A DNA stretch of 64,000 nt from Amycolatopsis sp. CA-230715 (GCF_018736145.1 NZ_CP059997.1:5889501-5953500); one strand, 5' to 3'; shown: positions 26,222 through 35,080, counted from the first letter of the stretch. Notes: generated from the letters alone by a model not told the origin. A program made the numbers and translations.

Positions 26222-27784
26222 TCAGAGTACGGCGGAAAGCAGTTGCCGCGTGTAGGGGTCCTTCGGGGCTCGCAATACTTCCTGGCGCGTCCCGGTTTCC
26301 ACGATCTTCCCGGCCCGCAGCACGGCGACCCGGTCGGCCAGCGCGTCGACGACCGCGAAGTCGTGGCTGATGAACAGGCAGGCGAATCCCAGGTCCCGTT
26401 GCAGCCCGGCGAACAGGTCGAGGATCTTCGCCTGCACGGAGACGTCGAGCGCGGAGGTCGGCTCGTCGGCGATCAGCAGCCGGGGTGAAAGCGCCAGCGC
26501 CCGCGCGATCGCGACGCGCTGGCACTGCCCGCCGGAGAGTTCGTGCGGGTACCGGTTGCGGTGGCCCCTGCCGAGCTGGACCTGGTCGAGCAGCTCGGAA
26601 ACACGAGAATCCACAGTGGATTCACGGTGCAGGACAAGGGGTTCGGCGATCGAGTCGGCCACGGTCAGCCGGGGGTCCAAACTGGACACCGGGTCCTGGA
26701 AGACGATCGAAAAAGCGCGCCGCAGCGGGCGGAGCTTCTTCACCGAGAGCGTGGTGATGTCCTCGCCGAGCACCGACACGGTGCCCGAGGACGGTTTCAG
26801 CAACCGGATCGCGCAGCGCCCGATGGTGGACTTCCCCGAGCCGGATTCCCCGACCATGCCGAGCACTTCACCGGTGCCGATGGTGAACGAGACGTCGTCG
26901 ACCGCGCGCTCACCGCGTTTGCCGGGGTAGTCGAACACGAGATTTCGGATCTCCAGCACCGGATCCCCCGGCGGGCGCGGCGCCTCGTCGCGATCGCCCA
27001 GCCGCGGCGTCGCGGCGAGCAGTTCGCGGGTGTAGGCGTGGCGCGGTGAATCGAAGAGCTGCCGCACCGGCGCCTGCTCGACGAGTTCCCCGCTCCGCAT
27101 CACCGCCACGCGGTCGGCCAGCGCCGAAACCACGCCCATGTCGTGCGTGACGAGCACGATCGCGGTGTCCATCGCGTCGCGCAGCGTCCTCAGCAGGTCG
27201 AGGATCTCCGCCTGCACCGTGACGTCCAGTGCGCTGGTGGGTTCGTCCGCGATGATCACCTTCGGGTCGCACGCGATCGCCATCGCGATCACCACGCGCT
27301 GGCGCAGGCCGCCGGAGAGCTGGTGCGGGTACTGCTTCACCCGGCGCGCCGCGTCCGGGACGCCGACGAGGCCGAGCAGGTCGAGCACGCGCGCGTCGGC
27401 GGCAGAGCGGGTCAGGTCGCGGTGCGCGCGCACCGCCTCCCTGATCTGCCAGCCGACGGTGTGGACCGGGTTCAGCGCGCTCGCCGGGTCCTGGAAGATC
27501 ATCGCGACGTCGTTGCCGCGGATCCGCCGCAGTTCCTTCGGGGACAACGAGGACAGCTCGCGGTCGTCGAGCCGGACCGCGCCGCCGACCTGCCCGTTCG
27601 GCGGCACCAGGCCGAGCACCGACAACGAGGTGAGCGACTTCCCCGACCCGGATTCCCCGACCACCGCGAGGATTTCGCCCGCGGCGACGTCGAAGGTGAC
27701 GCCTTTCACCGCGTCGACGGGGCCGTCCTCGGTGCTGAGCGTGATCCGCAGGCCGGACACCGAAAGCACCGGTTCGCCGCGCAC
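26222..27784 (-). CDS. Fused peptide-type ABC ATPase (DppD-DppF fusion)
   Basis: This 520-residue protein contains two complete nucleotide-binding domains. Domain 1 (about 5-260) has GESGSGKS, signature LSGGLRQRV and Walker B VIIADEPTSALD. Domain 2 (about 275-515) has GESGSGKST, signature LSGGQCQRV with Cys in place of the usual Arg, and LLIADEPTSALD. Each ends with the oligopeptide-type tail (HAYTRELLAA and DPYTRQLLSA). It should drive a peptide or nickel-type importer. No permease is adjacent; the ATPase-less dppBC pair at 15.6-17.5 kb is a candidate partner. GTG 27784 is chosen (GAAGGG upstream), since longer starts overlap the divergent mshB. Confidence 0.9.
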   Translation of the reverse strand: MRGEPVLSVSGLRITLSTEDGPVDAVKGVTFDVAAGEILAVVGESGSGKSLTSLSVLGLVPPNGQVGGAVRLDDRELSSLSPKELRRIRGNDVAMIFQDPASALNPVHTVGWQIREAVRAHRDLTRSAADARVLDLLGLVGVPDAARRVKQYPHQLSGGLRQRVVIAMAIACDPKVIIADEPTSALDVTVQAEILDLLRTLRDAMDTAIVLVTHDMGVVSALADRVAVMRSGELVEQAPVRQLFDSPRHAYTRELLAATPRLGDRDEAPRPPGDPVLEIRNLVFDYPGKRGERAVDDVSFTIGTGEVLGMVGESGSGKSTIGRCAIRLLKPSSGTVSVLGEDITTLSVKKLRPLRRAFSIVFQDPVSSLDPRLTVADSIAEPLVLHRESTVDSRVSELLDQVQLGRGHRNRYPHELSGGQCQRVAIARALALSPRLLIADEPTSALDVSVQAKILDLFAGLQRDLGFACLFISHDFAVVDALADRVAVLRAGKIVETGTRQEVLRAPKDPYTRQLLSAVL

Positions 27785-27849
27785 GCCACGCCCTTCGCCG
27801 GAGATCGGGTCGGGCTGAGGATAGCGGCAGATCCGATTAACCTGGTCCG

Positions 27850-28671
27850 GTGACCTCAGCCCGACCACGCAGGCTCCTGCTCGTGCACGCGCACCCCGAC
27901 GACGAGAGCATCACCACCGGCGGGGTGATGGCCCGCTACGCGGCCGAAGGCGCCGAGGTGACCTTGGTGACCTGCACGCTCGGCGAAGAGGGCGAGATCA
28001 TCCCGCCCGAGCTCGACGGGCTCGGCTCGTGGGCCGGTGACCAGCTCGGCGGCTACCGGGCCGGTGAGCTGGCCGGTGCCCGCGCCGCGCTGGGGGTCAC
28101 CCGGCAGCGGTTCCTCGGCGGGATCGGGCGCTGGCGCGACTCCGGCATGGCCGACGCCGGGCTGAACCACCCGAGGGCGTTCACCGCGGGCGCGTTCGAC
28201 GAGCAGGTCGCCCAGCTGAGGGAGATTCTCGACGAGGTCCGCCCGCAGGTCGTGGTCACCTACGACGCGTTCGGCGGCTACGGCCACCCCGACCACATCA
28301 GGGCGCACGAGATCACCACGGCCGCGGTCGGCGGCGCCAGGCTCTTCCACATCGCGGCGTCGGAGCAGGCGACCAAACAGGGCCTCGCGGAGCTGCGGGA
28401 ACGGCCCGGCCTCGGGTTCCGGGTCCCCGACGACGGCGAACTCCCCACCACGCCGGACGCCGAGATCACCACCTCGATCGACATCAGCGGCCACCTCGAT
28501 GCCAAGATTTCGGCACTGCGCGCGCACGCGACGCAGGTGTCGGTGCCGGACGGCGCGGCCTGCTTCGCGCTGTCCAACGGCATCGCGCAGCCGTTGCCGC
28601 CGGCCGAGTGCTTCGTGCACGCCGGGGGCGGCGCCGAAGACGTGTCGGCGGACCTGTTCGGAGGACTGTGA
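27850..28671 (+). CDS. mshB: Mycothiol biosynthesis GlcNAc-Ins deacetylase MshB
   Basis: This 273-residue zinc enzyme deacetylates 1-D-myo-inosityl-2-acetamido-2-deoxy-glucopyranoside, the second step towards mycothiol, the main thiol of actinomycetes. The Zn and catalytic motifs are AHPDDE (residues 14-19) and HPDH (146-149), with TCTLGEEGEI between them, as in characterised MshB. Length is close to the M. tuberculosis protein. The GTG start is 6 nt after a -10-like TAACCT (27838-27843), so the mRNA is leaderless. It is coupled to a small membrane protein gene, the same neighbour as Rv1171 in M. tuberculosis. Confidence 0.95.
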   Translation: MTSARPRRLLLVHAHPDDESITTGGVMARYAAEGAEVTLVTCTLGEEGEIIPPELDGLGSWAGDQLGGYRAGELAGARAALGVTRQRFLGGIGRWRDSGMADAGLNHPRAFTAGAFDEQVAQLREILDEVRPQVVVTYDAFGGYGHPDHIRAHEITTAAVGGARLFHIAASEQATKQGLAELRERPGLGFRVPDDGELPTTPDAEITTSIDISGHLDAKISALRAHATQVSVPDGAACFALSNGIAQPLPPAECFVHAGGGAEDVSADLFGGL

Positions 28672-29099
28672 TGGCGGAGACCGTGACGCGGCGCGATTTC
28701 GAGCGCGGCGCCATGCTCGCGATCCTGATCCTCGACACGATCCTGCTCGCCGTGCTCGAACTCTTCTTCCTGCCGCTGCGGTTCGACGGCGTGTTCCTGC
28801 CGAAACTGGGCGACGTCCCGGCGCCGATCACGGTCGTGCTCGCCGGGGTGACCACCCCGTTGCTGGTGATACAGGCCGCGAAGCTCGTCGGGCGCAGGGC
28901 GTCCGCGGTCCCGCTCGTGGTGTGGATCGTGACCGTGCTCGTGGTCGGCCTGTTCGGACCGGGCAAGGACAACGTACTGCTGCAAGACTGGCGGTCGTTG
29001 CTGCTGCTCGCGGCGGGCACGCTGCCGGGTGCGATGGTGCTCGGCGGTGCGCTGGCGGGTGGCACCGCCGGGAAGGCCGCGGGAGGCAAGCGTGGGTGA
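28671..29099 (+). CDS. Four-TM membrane protein downstream of mshB (Rv1171-like)
   Basis: This 142-residue protein has four hydrophobic helices: about 13-33 (LAILILDTILLAVLELFFLP), 48-68, 78-98 and 105-130, with short loops. It has no catalytic motif. Its ATG shares one base with the mshB stop (TGATG), so it is translated with mshB. M. tuberculosis has a membrane protein of unknown function in the same place. A link to mycothiol is guilt by association only. Confidence 0.75.
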   Translation: MAETVTRRDFERGAMLAILILDTILLAVLELFFLPLRFDGVFLPKLGDVPAPITVVLAGVTTPLLVIQAAKLVGRRASAVPLVVWIVTVLVVGLFGPGKDNVLLQDWRSLLLLAAGTLPGAMVLGGALAGGTAGKAAGGKRG

Positions 29100-29874
29100 G
29101 TCCATTTCGGACCGTCAGGTGGTTGCCGTGCTGCGGCCGTTCGCCAGGGCGACCGGGCCGATGCTCGACGCGCTGCGCGAGTCCGATCCGATGGGGTTGC
29201 GGGAACGCCGCCGCGACGACGACGATCTGGCCGAGGTCGACTCCACCCTGCGGGACAAGCTGCTCGACGGCCTCGCCTCGGTGAAGGTGCCCGGTACCGC
29301 GGCGTGGGCGGACATGGACGCCGACGCCCGCGCGAACTGGTGGGTCAACCGCGTCGGCCGGTTCACCGCGCTGCTGACCGCGATCCCCGGCCTCGGCGGC
29401 GCGCTGGCGGACCGGCTGCCCGTGCAGGACGCGCTGGGCGCGGCGTCGCAGGGGCTCCTGTTGTGCGCGCTGGCCGGTGAGCGCGGGGTCTTCGAACTCG
29501 GCGACCGCGTGCGGCTGATCGCGTGGGTCCTGTTCGAACGGGACGTCGATCCGGTGCTCGCCGCGGGAAAGCACGCCGAGCACGACGCCAAGGCCGAGGA
29601 CGAGGAAACCGCGCAGCTCACCGAGGAGCTCTCGGAATCGTCCAAGAAGCACGGCAAGATCACCCCGAAGGCGACCGCGCGCACGCTCTGGCGACTCGGC
29701 AAATCACTGCTGTCGATCACCGAAGAGCTGGAAAAGCGCCCGCGCGGCCGCTTCTACCACCGGGCGATCGGGATGGTGCCGGTGGTCGGCATGGCAGGGG
29801 ACTACCTCGGCGAGCGCTCGGGGCTCAAACGCGTCGCCAAGCGCGCGAACAAGTGGTTCGCCGCGCACGCCTGA
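29092..29874 (+). CDS. Conserved hypothetical protein, possibly EcsC-like
   Basis: This is a 260-residue, mostly helical protein. It has an acidic/basic N-terminus (RERRRDDDD), a central Gly/Leu-rich segment (LLTAIPGLGGALADRLPVQDALGAASQGLLLCALAGERG) that might insert in or touch the membrane, and a C-terminal amphipathic region with GMVPVVGMAGDYLGERSGLKRVAKRANKW. The central glycine-rich repeat recalls EcsC-family proteins, but I am not sure. GTG 29092 follows GGGAGG by 5 nt and overlaps the upstream gene by 8 nt: third gene of the mshB operon. Confidence 0.6.
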   Translation: MGESISDRQVVAVLRPFARATGPMLDALRESDPMGLRERRRDDDDLAEVDSTLRDKLLDGLASVKVPGTAAWADMDADARANWWVNRVGRFTALLTAIPGLGGALADRLPVQDALGAASQGLLLCALAGERGVFELGDRVRLIAWVLFERDVDPVLAAGKHAEHDAKAEDEETAQLTEELSESSKKHGKITPKATARTLWRLGKSLLSITEELEKRPRGRFYHRAIGMVPVVGMAGDYLGERSGLKRVAKRANKWFAAHA

Positions 29875-29893
29875 CCAAGTCCGCTTTGGACAG

Positions 29894-29922
29894 TTCCGGG
29901 CCGGTGGAACACCGGCCCGGAA
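29894..29922. terminator. Bidirectional terminator
   Basis: A 13-bp perfect stem (TTCCGGGCCGGTG at 29894-29906, CACCGGCCCGGAA at 29910-29922) has a GAA loop. It sits in the 66-bp gap between the convergent mshB operon and the small secreted protein gene and serves both. Confidence 0.8.
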
Positions 29923-29940
29923 CGCCCGCGTACGGTGAGA

Positions 29941-30243
29941 TCAGCACCAGCCCATGTGCCACTTCTGGATCTGGTACGACGTGCCGCCGGCGTCGCCCAT
30001 GAGCCTGGCCCAGTTGAAGTCGCCCGAGTTCTCGATGACGTCGTAGAGCCCTTGGCCCGCGTTGGTCCAGCCGACGATGGCGCCGAAGTTGTACAGCGGC
30101 GTGTGGTTGTGGATCACGCACTGAAACGAGTTCGGGGCCTGCACGGCGGCCGTGGACGCGTTCGCCGAAGCGGTCGTCAGCGCCACGGTGCCGATTGTCG
30201 CGACGGCTGCCGCGGTGGCGATACGACGGGTGAGCTTGGCCAT
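29941..30243 (-). CDS. Small secreted protein with two Cys, SH3-like
   Basis: This 100-residue exported protein has signal peptide MAKLTRRIATAAAVATIGTV with ALTTASANAS after it (cleavage about 28-30). The mature chain has only two Cys, at residue 42 (SFQCVIHNHTPLYNFG) and the final residue 100 (KWHMGWC), which probably form one disulfide that ties the C-terminus back. The 'TPLY...G...GQGLYDVIENSGDFNWARLMGD...SYQIQKWHM' strand pattern resembles a bacterial SH3 domain. The family is not identified. RBS GGGAGGAAAC precedes ATG 30243. It could be a small wall-binding protein, inhibitor or bacteriocin-like peptide. Confidence 0.65.
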   Translation of the reverse strand: MAKLTRRIATAAAVATIGTVALTTASANASTAAVQAPNSFQCVIHNHTPLYNFGAIVGWTNAGQGLYDVIENSGDFNWARLMGDAGGTSYQIQKWHMGWC

Positions 30244-30353
30244 GTTTCCTCCCAGACGTAATCGAACCAGTCGAGCGAATGGTTCGAAACAAACAGACGA
30301 CTGGACCGTAGCAGCCTGCGGGCTCCAGGGTGGCCGCTTTGACGATCTTGCGG

Positions 30354-31301
30354 TCAGCGCACGACGAGCACCAGTTTTCCCGTGGTACGGCCGGTTTCGC
30401 CGAGCGCGTGCGCCTTCGCGGCCTCGGCCAGCGGGAAGGTTTCCGCGATTTCCGGGCGCAGTTCGCCCGATTCGGCCAGTGCCGCGATCGCGGTCATCCC
30501 GGCGTGGTCCGCCTCGACCAGCAGCCCTTCGGCGCGCACGCCCAGCCGGTCGGCTTCCGCGTGCAGCTCGTCGAGCCCGCGCGGCAGGATGGTGACCAGC
30601 ACGCCGCCGGGGCGCAGTATCCGCAGCGAGCGGAGCGCGTTGTCGTCGCCGATGGTGTCGAGCACGACGTCGGCATCGCGGACCGCCTCGGCGACGTCCA
30701 CCTCGCGGTAGTCGATCGGCTCGTCCACGCCGATGCGGCGCAGGAACTCGTGCTTGCCCGCGCTCGCCGTGCCGAGCACGTGCGCGCCGCGTGCCTTGGC
30801 GATCTGCACCGCGAAGTGCCCGACCCCGCCCGCGGCCGCGTGGACGAGCACGCGCTGACCCCGCTGCACGTTCGCCGTGTCCACCAGCGCCTGCCACGCG
30901 GTGAGCGCCGCGAGCGGGATCGCGGCGGCTTGGGTGTGGTCGAGGGAAAGCGGTTTGTGCGCGAACGCCCGCGCGGTCCCGGTGACGTATTCGGCGAAGG
31001 CGCCCCTGCCGTGCGGGTAGGGCAGCATGCCGAAGACCTCGTCACCCGGCTTGAACAGCGTGACGCCGACACCCACCGCCTCGACCACGCCGGACACGTC
31101 CCAGCCGAGCACCATCGGGAGTTGCGGGTGCATACCGGTGCCCGCGCGGTGCTTCCAGTCCGTCGGGTTCAGCCCCGCCGCGTGCACGCGGACGAGCAGT
31201 TCGCTCAGCCCCGGCTCCGGTCGCGGCAACTCCACCTCGGTCAGCACCTCCGGGCCGCCGAAGGCGTCCTGCCTGATCGCTCGCATCGTTTTCTCGCTCA
31301 T
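30354..31301 (-). CDS. MDR-family NADP-dependent oxidoreductase (quinone reductase-like)
   Basis: This 315-residue medium-chain reductase has the GroES-like N-terminal fold (GLNPTDWKHRAG, GWDVSGVVEAVG) and the Rossmann motif AAAGGVGHFAVQIAK with the ASAGKHEFLRRIGVD nucleotide-selectivity segment. No zinc ligands of the alcohol-dehydrogenase type are present, as in quinone oxidoreductases. ATG 31301 is chosen from the MRAIRQDAFGGPEVL family start; ATG 31310 is an alternative. It diverges from a GlxA-type AraC regulator over a 70-bp gap with a palindrome, a common regulator-target arrangement. Confidence 0.88.
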   Translation of the reverse strand: MSEKTMRAIRQDAFGGPEVLTEVELPRPEPGLSELLVRVHAAGLNPTDWKHRAGTGMHPQLPMVLGWDVSGVVEAVGVGVTLFKPGDEVFGMLPYPHGRGAFAEYVTGTARAFAHKPLSLDHTQAAAIPLAALTAWQALVDTANVQRGQRVLVHAAAGGVGHFAVQIAKARGAHVLGTASAGKHEFLRRIGVDEPIDYREVDVAEAVRDADVVLDTIGDDNALRSLRILRPGGVLVTILPRGLDELHAEADRLGVRAEGLLVEADHAGMTAIAALAESGELRPEIAETFPLAEAAKAHALGETGRTTGKLVLVVR

Positions 31302-31336
31302 GTGCCCCATGCTGCCGACGCCGAGCGCGCACCGAA

Positions 31337-31365
31337 ATGGCATGATCGCCATCATTCGATAAGAT
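31337..31365. promoter_or_regulatory. Palindrome and leaderless promoter in the divergent oxidoreductase/AraC gap
   Basis: ATGGC-N6-GCCAT (31337-31352) is the only clear dyad in the gap and is a likely operator. TAAGAT (31360-31365) ends 6 nt before the regulator ATG (31372), giving a leaderless transcript. Confidence 0.5.
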
Positions 31366-31371
31366 CGTGCC

Positions 31372-32346
31372 ATGCATCGGATCGTCGTGCTGGCACTCCC
31401 CGGCGTGTACCCGTTCGAACTGGGCATCCCGAAGCGGATCTTCGGCTCCCTCCCTGAGCACTACGAGGTGCTCACCTGCACCGTCGACGGCGGGCAGGTG
31501 GCGAGCAACGCGGATTTCGCGATCGCCGTCGAGCACGGGCCCGAAGCGCTGGAAACGGCCGACACCGTGGTGATCCCGCCGTGCGACCGGCCGCCTGCCG
31601 AAGGCGGGCTCCCGCCGGAAGTGGCGGGCGCGCTCGCCAGGATCCGGCCGGGCGCCCGCGTCGTGTCCATCTGCACCGGCGCCTTCGTGCTCGCCGCGGC
31701 GGGCCTGCTCGACGGCCGCCCCGCCACCACGCACTGGGGCCTGACCGAGGAGTTCCGCGCGCGGTATCCCGCCGTGCGGCTCGACCAGGACGTGCTCTAC
31801 GTCGACGACGGCGACCTGCTCACCTCGGCCGGTGCCGCGTCCGGTGTGGACGTCTGCCTGCACCTGGTGCGCGGCGATCACGGCAGCGGCGTGGCCAACC
31901 GGGTCGCCCGCCTGTGCGTGGTGCCGCCGTGGCGCGACGGTGGCCAGGCCCAGTACATCGAGCAGCCGGTGCCGAGCCCCGCGGCGAGCAGCACTTCGGC
32001 CACCCGGCAGTGGGCGCTCGAACGGCTGCACCTGCCGCTGAGCCAGTCCGATCTCGCCGCGCACGCGAGGATGAGCCTGCGCACGTTCGCCCGCCGGTTC
32101 CGGGACGAAGCCGGGGTCAGCCCCGGCCGCTGGCTCATTCAGCAGCGCCTGGTGCGCGCACGCGAACTCCTCGAAACCAGCGACCTGCCGGTGGACGAGA
32201 TCGCCGCGCGGGTCGGGTTCGCCACCGGCACCTCGCTGCGCCAGCACCTGCGCGGGGCCATCGGCGTCTCGCCGCTGGCCTACCGGCGCACGTTCAGCGC
32301 TTCGGCCAGCTCCACCCCGGCCGGTCGAGCCGCCCCTGTCCACTGA
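31372..32346 (+). CDS. GlxA-type transcriptional regulator (DJ-1/PfpI domain plus AraC HTH)
   Basis: This is a 324-residue regulator. The N-terminal DJ-1/PfpI-like domain (about 1-170) includes the SICTGAFVLAAAGLLDGRPATTHW elbow with Cys. The C-terminal AraC domain (about 215-312) has two HTHs (LSQSDLAAHARMSLRTFARRF and LPVDEIAARVGFATGTSLRQHL) and PLAYRRTF. It is leaderless and divergent from the oxidoreductase gene, its probable target. The last 53 nt overlap the convergent AAA ATPase gene (32294-32346), an unusually long 3' overlap. Confidence 0.93.
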   Translation: MHRIVVLALPGVYPFELGIPKRIFGSLPEHYEVLTCTVDGGQVASNADFAIAVEHGPEALETADTVVIPPCDRPPAEGGLPPEVAGALARIRPGARVVSICTGAFVLAAAGLLDGRPATTHWGLTEEFRARYPAVRLDQDVLYVDDGDLLTSAGAASGVDVCLHLVRGDHGSGVANRVARLCVVPPWRDGGQAQYIEQPVPSPAASSTSATRQWALERLHLPLSQSDLAAHARMSLRTFARRFRDEAGVSPGRWLIQQRLVRARELLETSDLPVDEIAARVGFATGTSLRQHLRGAIGVSPLAYRRTFSASASSTPAGRAAPVH

Positions 32347-33460
32347 GGACGGTCTGGCCGAGTTCCTTCTCCAGCGCGAGCGTGGTCGCGTCCTCGCTCA
32401 CCTGCTCCAGCGCGCGGACCAGCGGTTGCGCGTGCGAGACCACGACGACCTGCGTCCGCTTCGCCGCGTTCGCGATCAACGCGGCGAGCGCGGGCAGCAG
32501 ATCGGGGTGCAGGCTGGTCTCGGGTTCGTTGAGCACCAGCAGTTCCGGCGGGCTCGGCGTGCACAGCGCGGCCACCAGCAGGAGGTAGCGCAGCGTGCCG
32601 TCGGACATCTCGGCGACGCCGAGCGGGCGCAGCAGGCCGTGCTGGCGCAGGCACAGCTCGAACCGGCCGTCGGAGTTCTTGACGAACAGCCGCGAACCGG
32701 GGAACGCGTTGTCGACCGCGGTGGCGAGCGCGCCCGCGTCCCCGGATTCGTTGATCGTCTCCAGCGCCGCGGCCAGATCGCCGCCGTCGTGCCCGAGCAC
32801 CGGGGTCCTGGTGCCGATGCGCGCTTGCCGCGCCGGTGCGTCGGCGTCGGTGCGGAACTGGTCGTAGAACCGCCACGAGCGGATCCGTTCGCGCAGCACG
32901 AGCAGTTCCGGGCAGGCGCGCGGGTCGGCGAACTCGCTGAGCATGCTGTCGGTGAGCCGGATGCGCTCGGGCTTCTCGTGCCACGAGCCTTCGGCGCTCC
33001 GCGTCCACACCGCCGAACCGCCGCGATCGGCCATCAGCGCCGCCTTTCGCAGCACCGCGCCGCGCCACACGCATTCGCGCTTGATCTCGGGATCGAGCAT
33101 GAACGGGGTCGGCGGCGTCGGATCGACGTTCGGCAGCCCCAGATCGAGCGCGTACCCGAACTCGTCACCGGTGAACCCGAGCCGCAGCGCCACCGGTTTC
33201 GTCCGCACGGTGCCCTGCACGACCGCGCGCCCTTTGCGCGCCTTCGTTTCCGGTCCCGCCCACAGCGTCGACTGGAGTCCGCCCTCGCGGGCCAGCGCGG
33301 CGACCGCGCCGTTGCGCGAGGCGTCGGCGAGCAGGCGCAACGCGCGGTAGAGACTGGACTTCCCGCTGCCGTTCGGACCGGTGACCAGCGTCAGCCGGGA
33401 CAACGGCAGCACGAGGTCGCGCAGCGAGCGGTAGTTTTCGACGGCGAGCGTGGTGAGCAC
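32294..33460 (-). CDS. AAA family ATPase, RecF/OLD-like
   Basis: This is a 388-residue SMC/RecF-type ATPase: N-terminal ENYRSLRDLVLPLSRLTLVTGPNGSGKSSLYRAL (Walker A), signature AEMSDGTLRYLLLVAALC, Walker B LLVLNEPETSLHPDLLPAL and switch VVVVSHAQPL. The middle 200 residues are the lid/insertion. No TOPRIM nuclease domain is fused, unlike OLD nucleases, and no nuclease partner is next to it. Possible roles are DNA repair or defence, but nothing in the sequence decides. The GTG start at 33460 gives the family's usual first strand. Its 3' end overlaps the GlxA-type gene. Confidence 0.88.
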   Translation of the reverse strand: MLTTLAVENYRSLRDLVLPLSRLTLVTGPNGSGKSSLYRALRLLADASRNGAVAALAREGGLQSTLWAGPETKARKGRAVVQGTVRTKPVALRLGFTGDEFGYALDLGLPNVDPTPPTPFMLDPEIKRECVWRGAVLRKAALMADRGGSAVWTRSAEGSWHEKPERIRLTDSMLSEFADPRACPELLVLRERIRSWRFYDQFRTDADAPARQARIGTRTPVLGHDGGDLAAALETINESGDAGALATAVDNAFPGSRLFVKNSDGRFELCLRQHGLLRPLGVAEMSDGTLRYLLLVAALCTPSPPELLVLNEPETSLHPDLLPALAALIANAAKRTQVVVVSHAQPLVRALEQVSEDATTLALEKELGQTVLSGQGRLDRPGWSWPKR

Positions 33461-33499
33461 CCCTCGACGCTAACCGCAGTACGGCGCGAAGGCCCGATG

Positions 33500-34975
33500 T
33501 CAGCGCGAGGGTGCGACAGCAGGGGCCTCCGCGGTGAACCGCATCGCCTCGTCCTCCACGGCGCCGCGCCGGATGGTGACGATGTCGCGGAGGTAGTTCT
33601 GCCGCAGCCGCCACGGTTCCCGCGCGCCCTGCTTCGGCAGCGTGTCCTGCGAGCGCAGGATGTAGCCCGACATCAGGTCCATGAACGGTTCTTCGGCGAC
33701 CGCGGGGTCGCGCTCCGGCACGCACACGCGGTACCCGCGCGAGTCCATGTGCCCGAGCAGGCGGCACACGTATTCGCACACGAGATCCGCTTTCAGCGTC
33801 CACGACGCGTTCGTGTACCCGATCACGAAGGCGAAGTTCGGCACGCCGGACAGCATCATTCCCTTGTACATCATGGTTTCCGCGAGCTTGACCTCCGCGC
33901 CGTCGACGGTCAGGTCGAAACCGCCGAAGGGACGCAGGTTCAGACCGGTCGCGGTGATCACGATGTCGGCTTCGAGCTCTTCACCGGAGCTGAGCCGGAT
34001 CCCGCGCTCGGTGAAGGTGTCGATGGTGTCGGTGACCACCGAGGCGGTGCCGCGCCGGATCGCGCGGAACAGGTCGCCGCCCGGCACGATGCACAAGCGT
34101 TGGTCCCACGGGTCGTAGCGCGGTTTGAAGTGCGTGTCGACGTCGAACCCGGCGGGCAGGCTGCGCTTGGTGGTCCGCCGGATGACCCACTTCACCAGCC
34201 CGGGGCTGCGCCTGCTGAGCTGGTACGAGCCGATCAGCGTCAGCACGTTCTTCCAGCGCGCGACCCCGTAGGCGAGCTTCTCCGGCAGCAGGTCGCGCAG
34301 CTTGTTGGCGATCTTGTCCTTGGCGGGCCGCGCCATGATGTAGGTCGGCGACCGCTGCAGCATGGTCACGTGCGCCGCTTCCCCCGCCATCGCGGGCACC
34401 AGCGTCACCGCGGTCGCGCCGCTGCCGATCACGACCACCCGCTTGCCCGCGTAGTCGAGGTCTTCCGGCCAGTGCTGCGGGTGCACCACGGTCCCGGTGA
34501 ACCGCTCGCGGCCGGGGAACCGCGGCGAGTAGCCCTCTTCGTAGTCGTAGTACCCGCCGCAGGTGAACAGGAAGTCGCAGGTGAACGTCGCGGTCTCGGC
34601 CCCGCGTTGGACCTGGACCGTCCACTTCGAGTCCACAGTGGACCATTCGGCGCCGACGACGCGGTGGCCGTACCGGATCTTCCCGGCGACGCCGTACTCC
34701 TCGGCGGTCTTCTTGACGTACCGCAGGATCGACGGCCCGTCGGCGATCGCCTCCTGCTCCGGCCACGGCTTGAACCGGTAGCCGAGGGTGAACATGTCCG
34801 AGTCGGAGCGGATTCCCGGATAGCGGAACAGGTCCCAGGTGCCGCCCATCGATTCGCGCGCCTCGAGGATCGCGATGCTCTTCCCCGGCAGTTCGGTGCG
34901 CAGGTGGCAGGCCGCGCCGATGCCGGACAGCCCGGCTCCGACGATCAGCACGTCGACGTGTTCTGCCGTGGTCAT
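33500..34975 (-). CDS. ethA: Baeyer-Villiger/flavin monooxygenase, EthA-like
   Basis: This 491-residue FAD/NADPH enzyme has FAD motif GAGLSG (13-18), ESMGGTWDLFRYPGIRSDSDM, the BVMO fingerprint FTGTVVHPQHW (FxGxxxHxxxW), NADPH motif GSGATAV and the late ATG motif (ITATGLNL). Length and residue order match M. tuberculosis EthA (489 aa) closely, including YTNASWTLKADLV and the LPKQGxRxPWRLxQNYLRDI end. EthA oxidises ketones and activates thioamide drugs; the natural substrate is uncertain. No divergent EthR-type gene is adjacent, unlike M. tuberculosis. The symbol is by homology. Confidence 0.85.
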   Translation of the reverse strand: MTTAEHVDVLIVGAGLSGIGAACHLRTELPGKSIAILEARESMGGTWDLFRYPGIRSDSDMFTLGYRFKPWPEQEAIADGPSILRYVKKTAEEYGVAGKIRYGHRVVGAEWSTVDSKWTVQVQRGAETATFTCDFLFTCGGYYDYEEGYSPRFPGRERFTGTVVHPQHWPEDLDYAGKRVVVIGSGATAVTLVPAMAGEAAHVTMLQRSPTYIMARPAKDKIANKLRDLLPEKLAYGVARWKNVLTLIGSYQLSRRSPGLVKWVIRRTTKRSLPAGFDVDTHFKPRYDPWDQRLCIVPGGDLFRAIRRGTASVVTDTIDTFTERGIRLSSGEELEADIVITATGLNLRPFGGFDLTVDGAEVKLAETMMYKGMMLSGVPNFAFVIGYTNASWTLKADLVCEYVCRLLGHMDSRGYRVCVPERDPAVAEEPFMDLMSGYILRSQDTLPKQGAREPWRLRQNYLRDIVTIRRGAVEDEAMRFTAEAPAVAPSR

Positions 34976-35080
34976 CTGTCCTCCGGCGCGCAGGCTGTGG
35001 TGACCAGCCGACTATAAGTGCGCCGCCGCCCCCAAGTCCAGATACCAGAGGAATCTGAATGGGTTCGCCCAGGCCAGGGC

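Noticed and set aside
32426..35017. 863-codon plus-strand frame over the AAA ATPase and EthA genes
   Set aside because: It is antisense to two well-supported genes, crosses the gap between them, and has shadow-type composition without domains.
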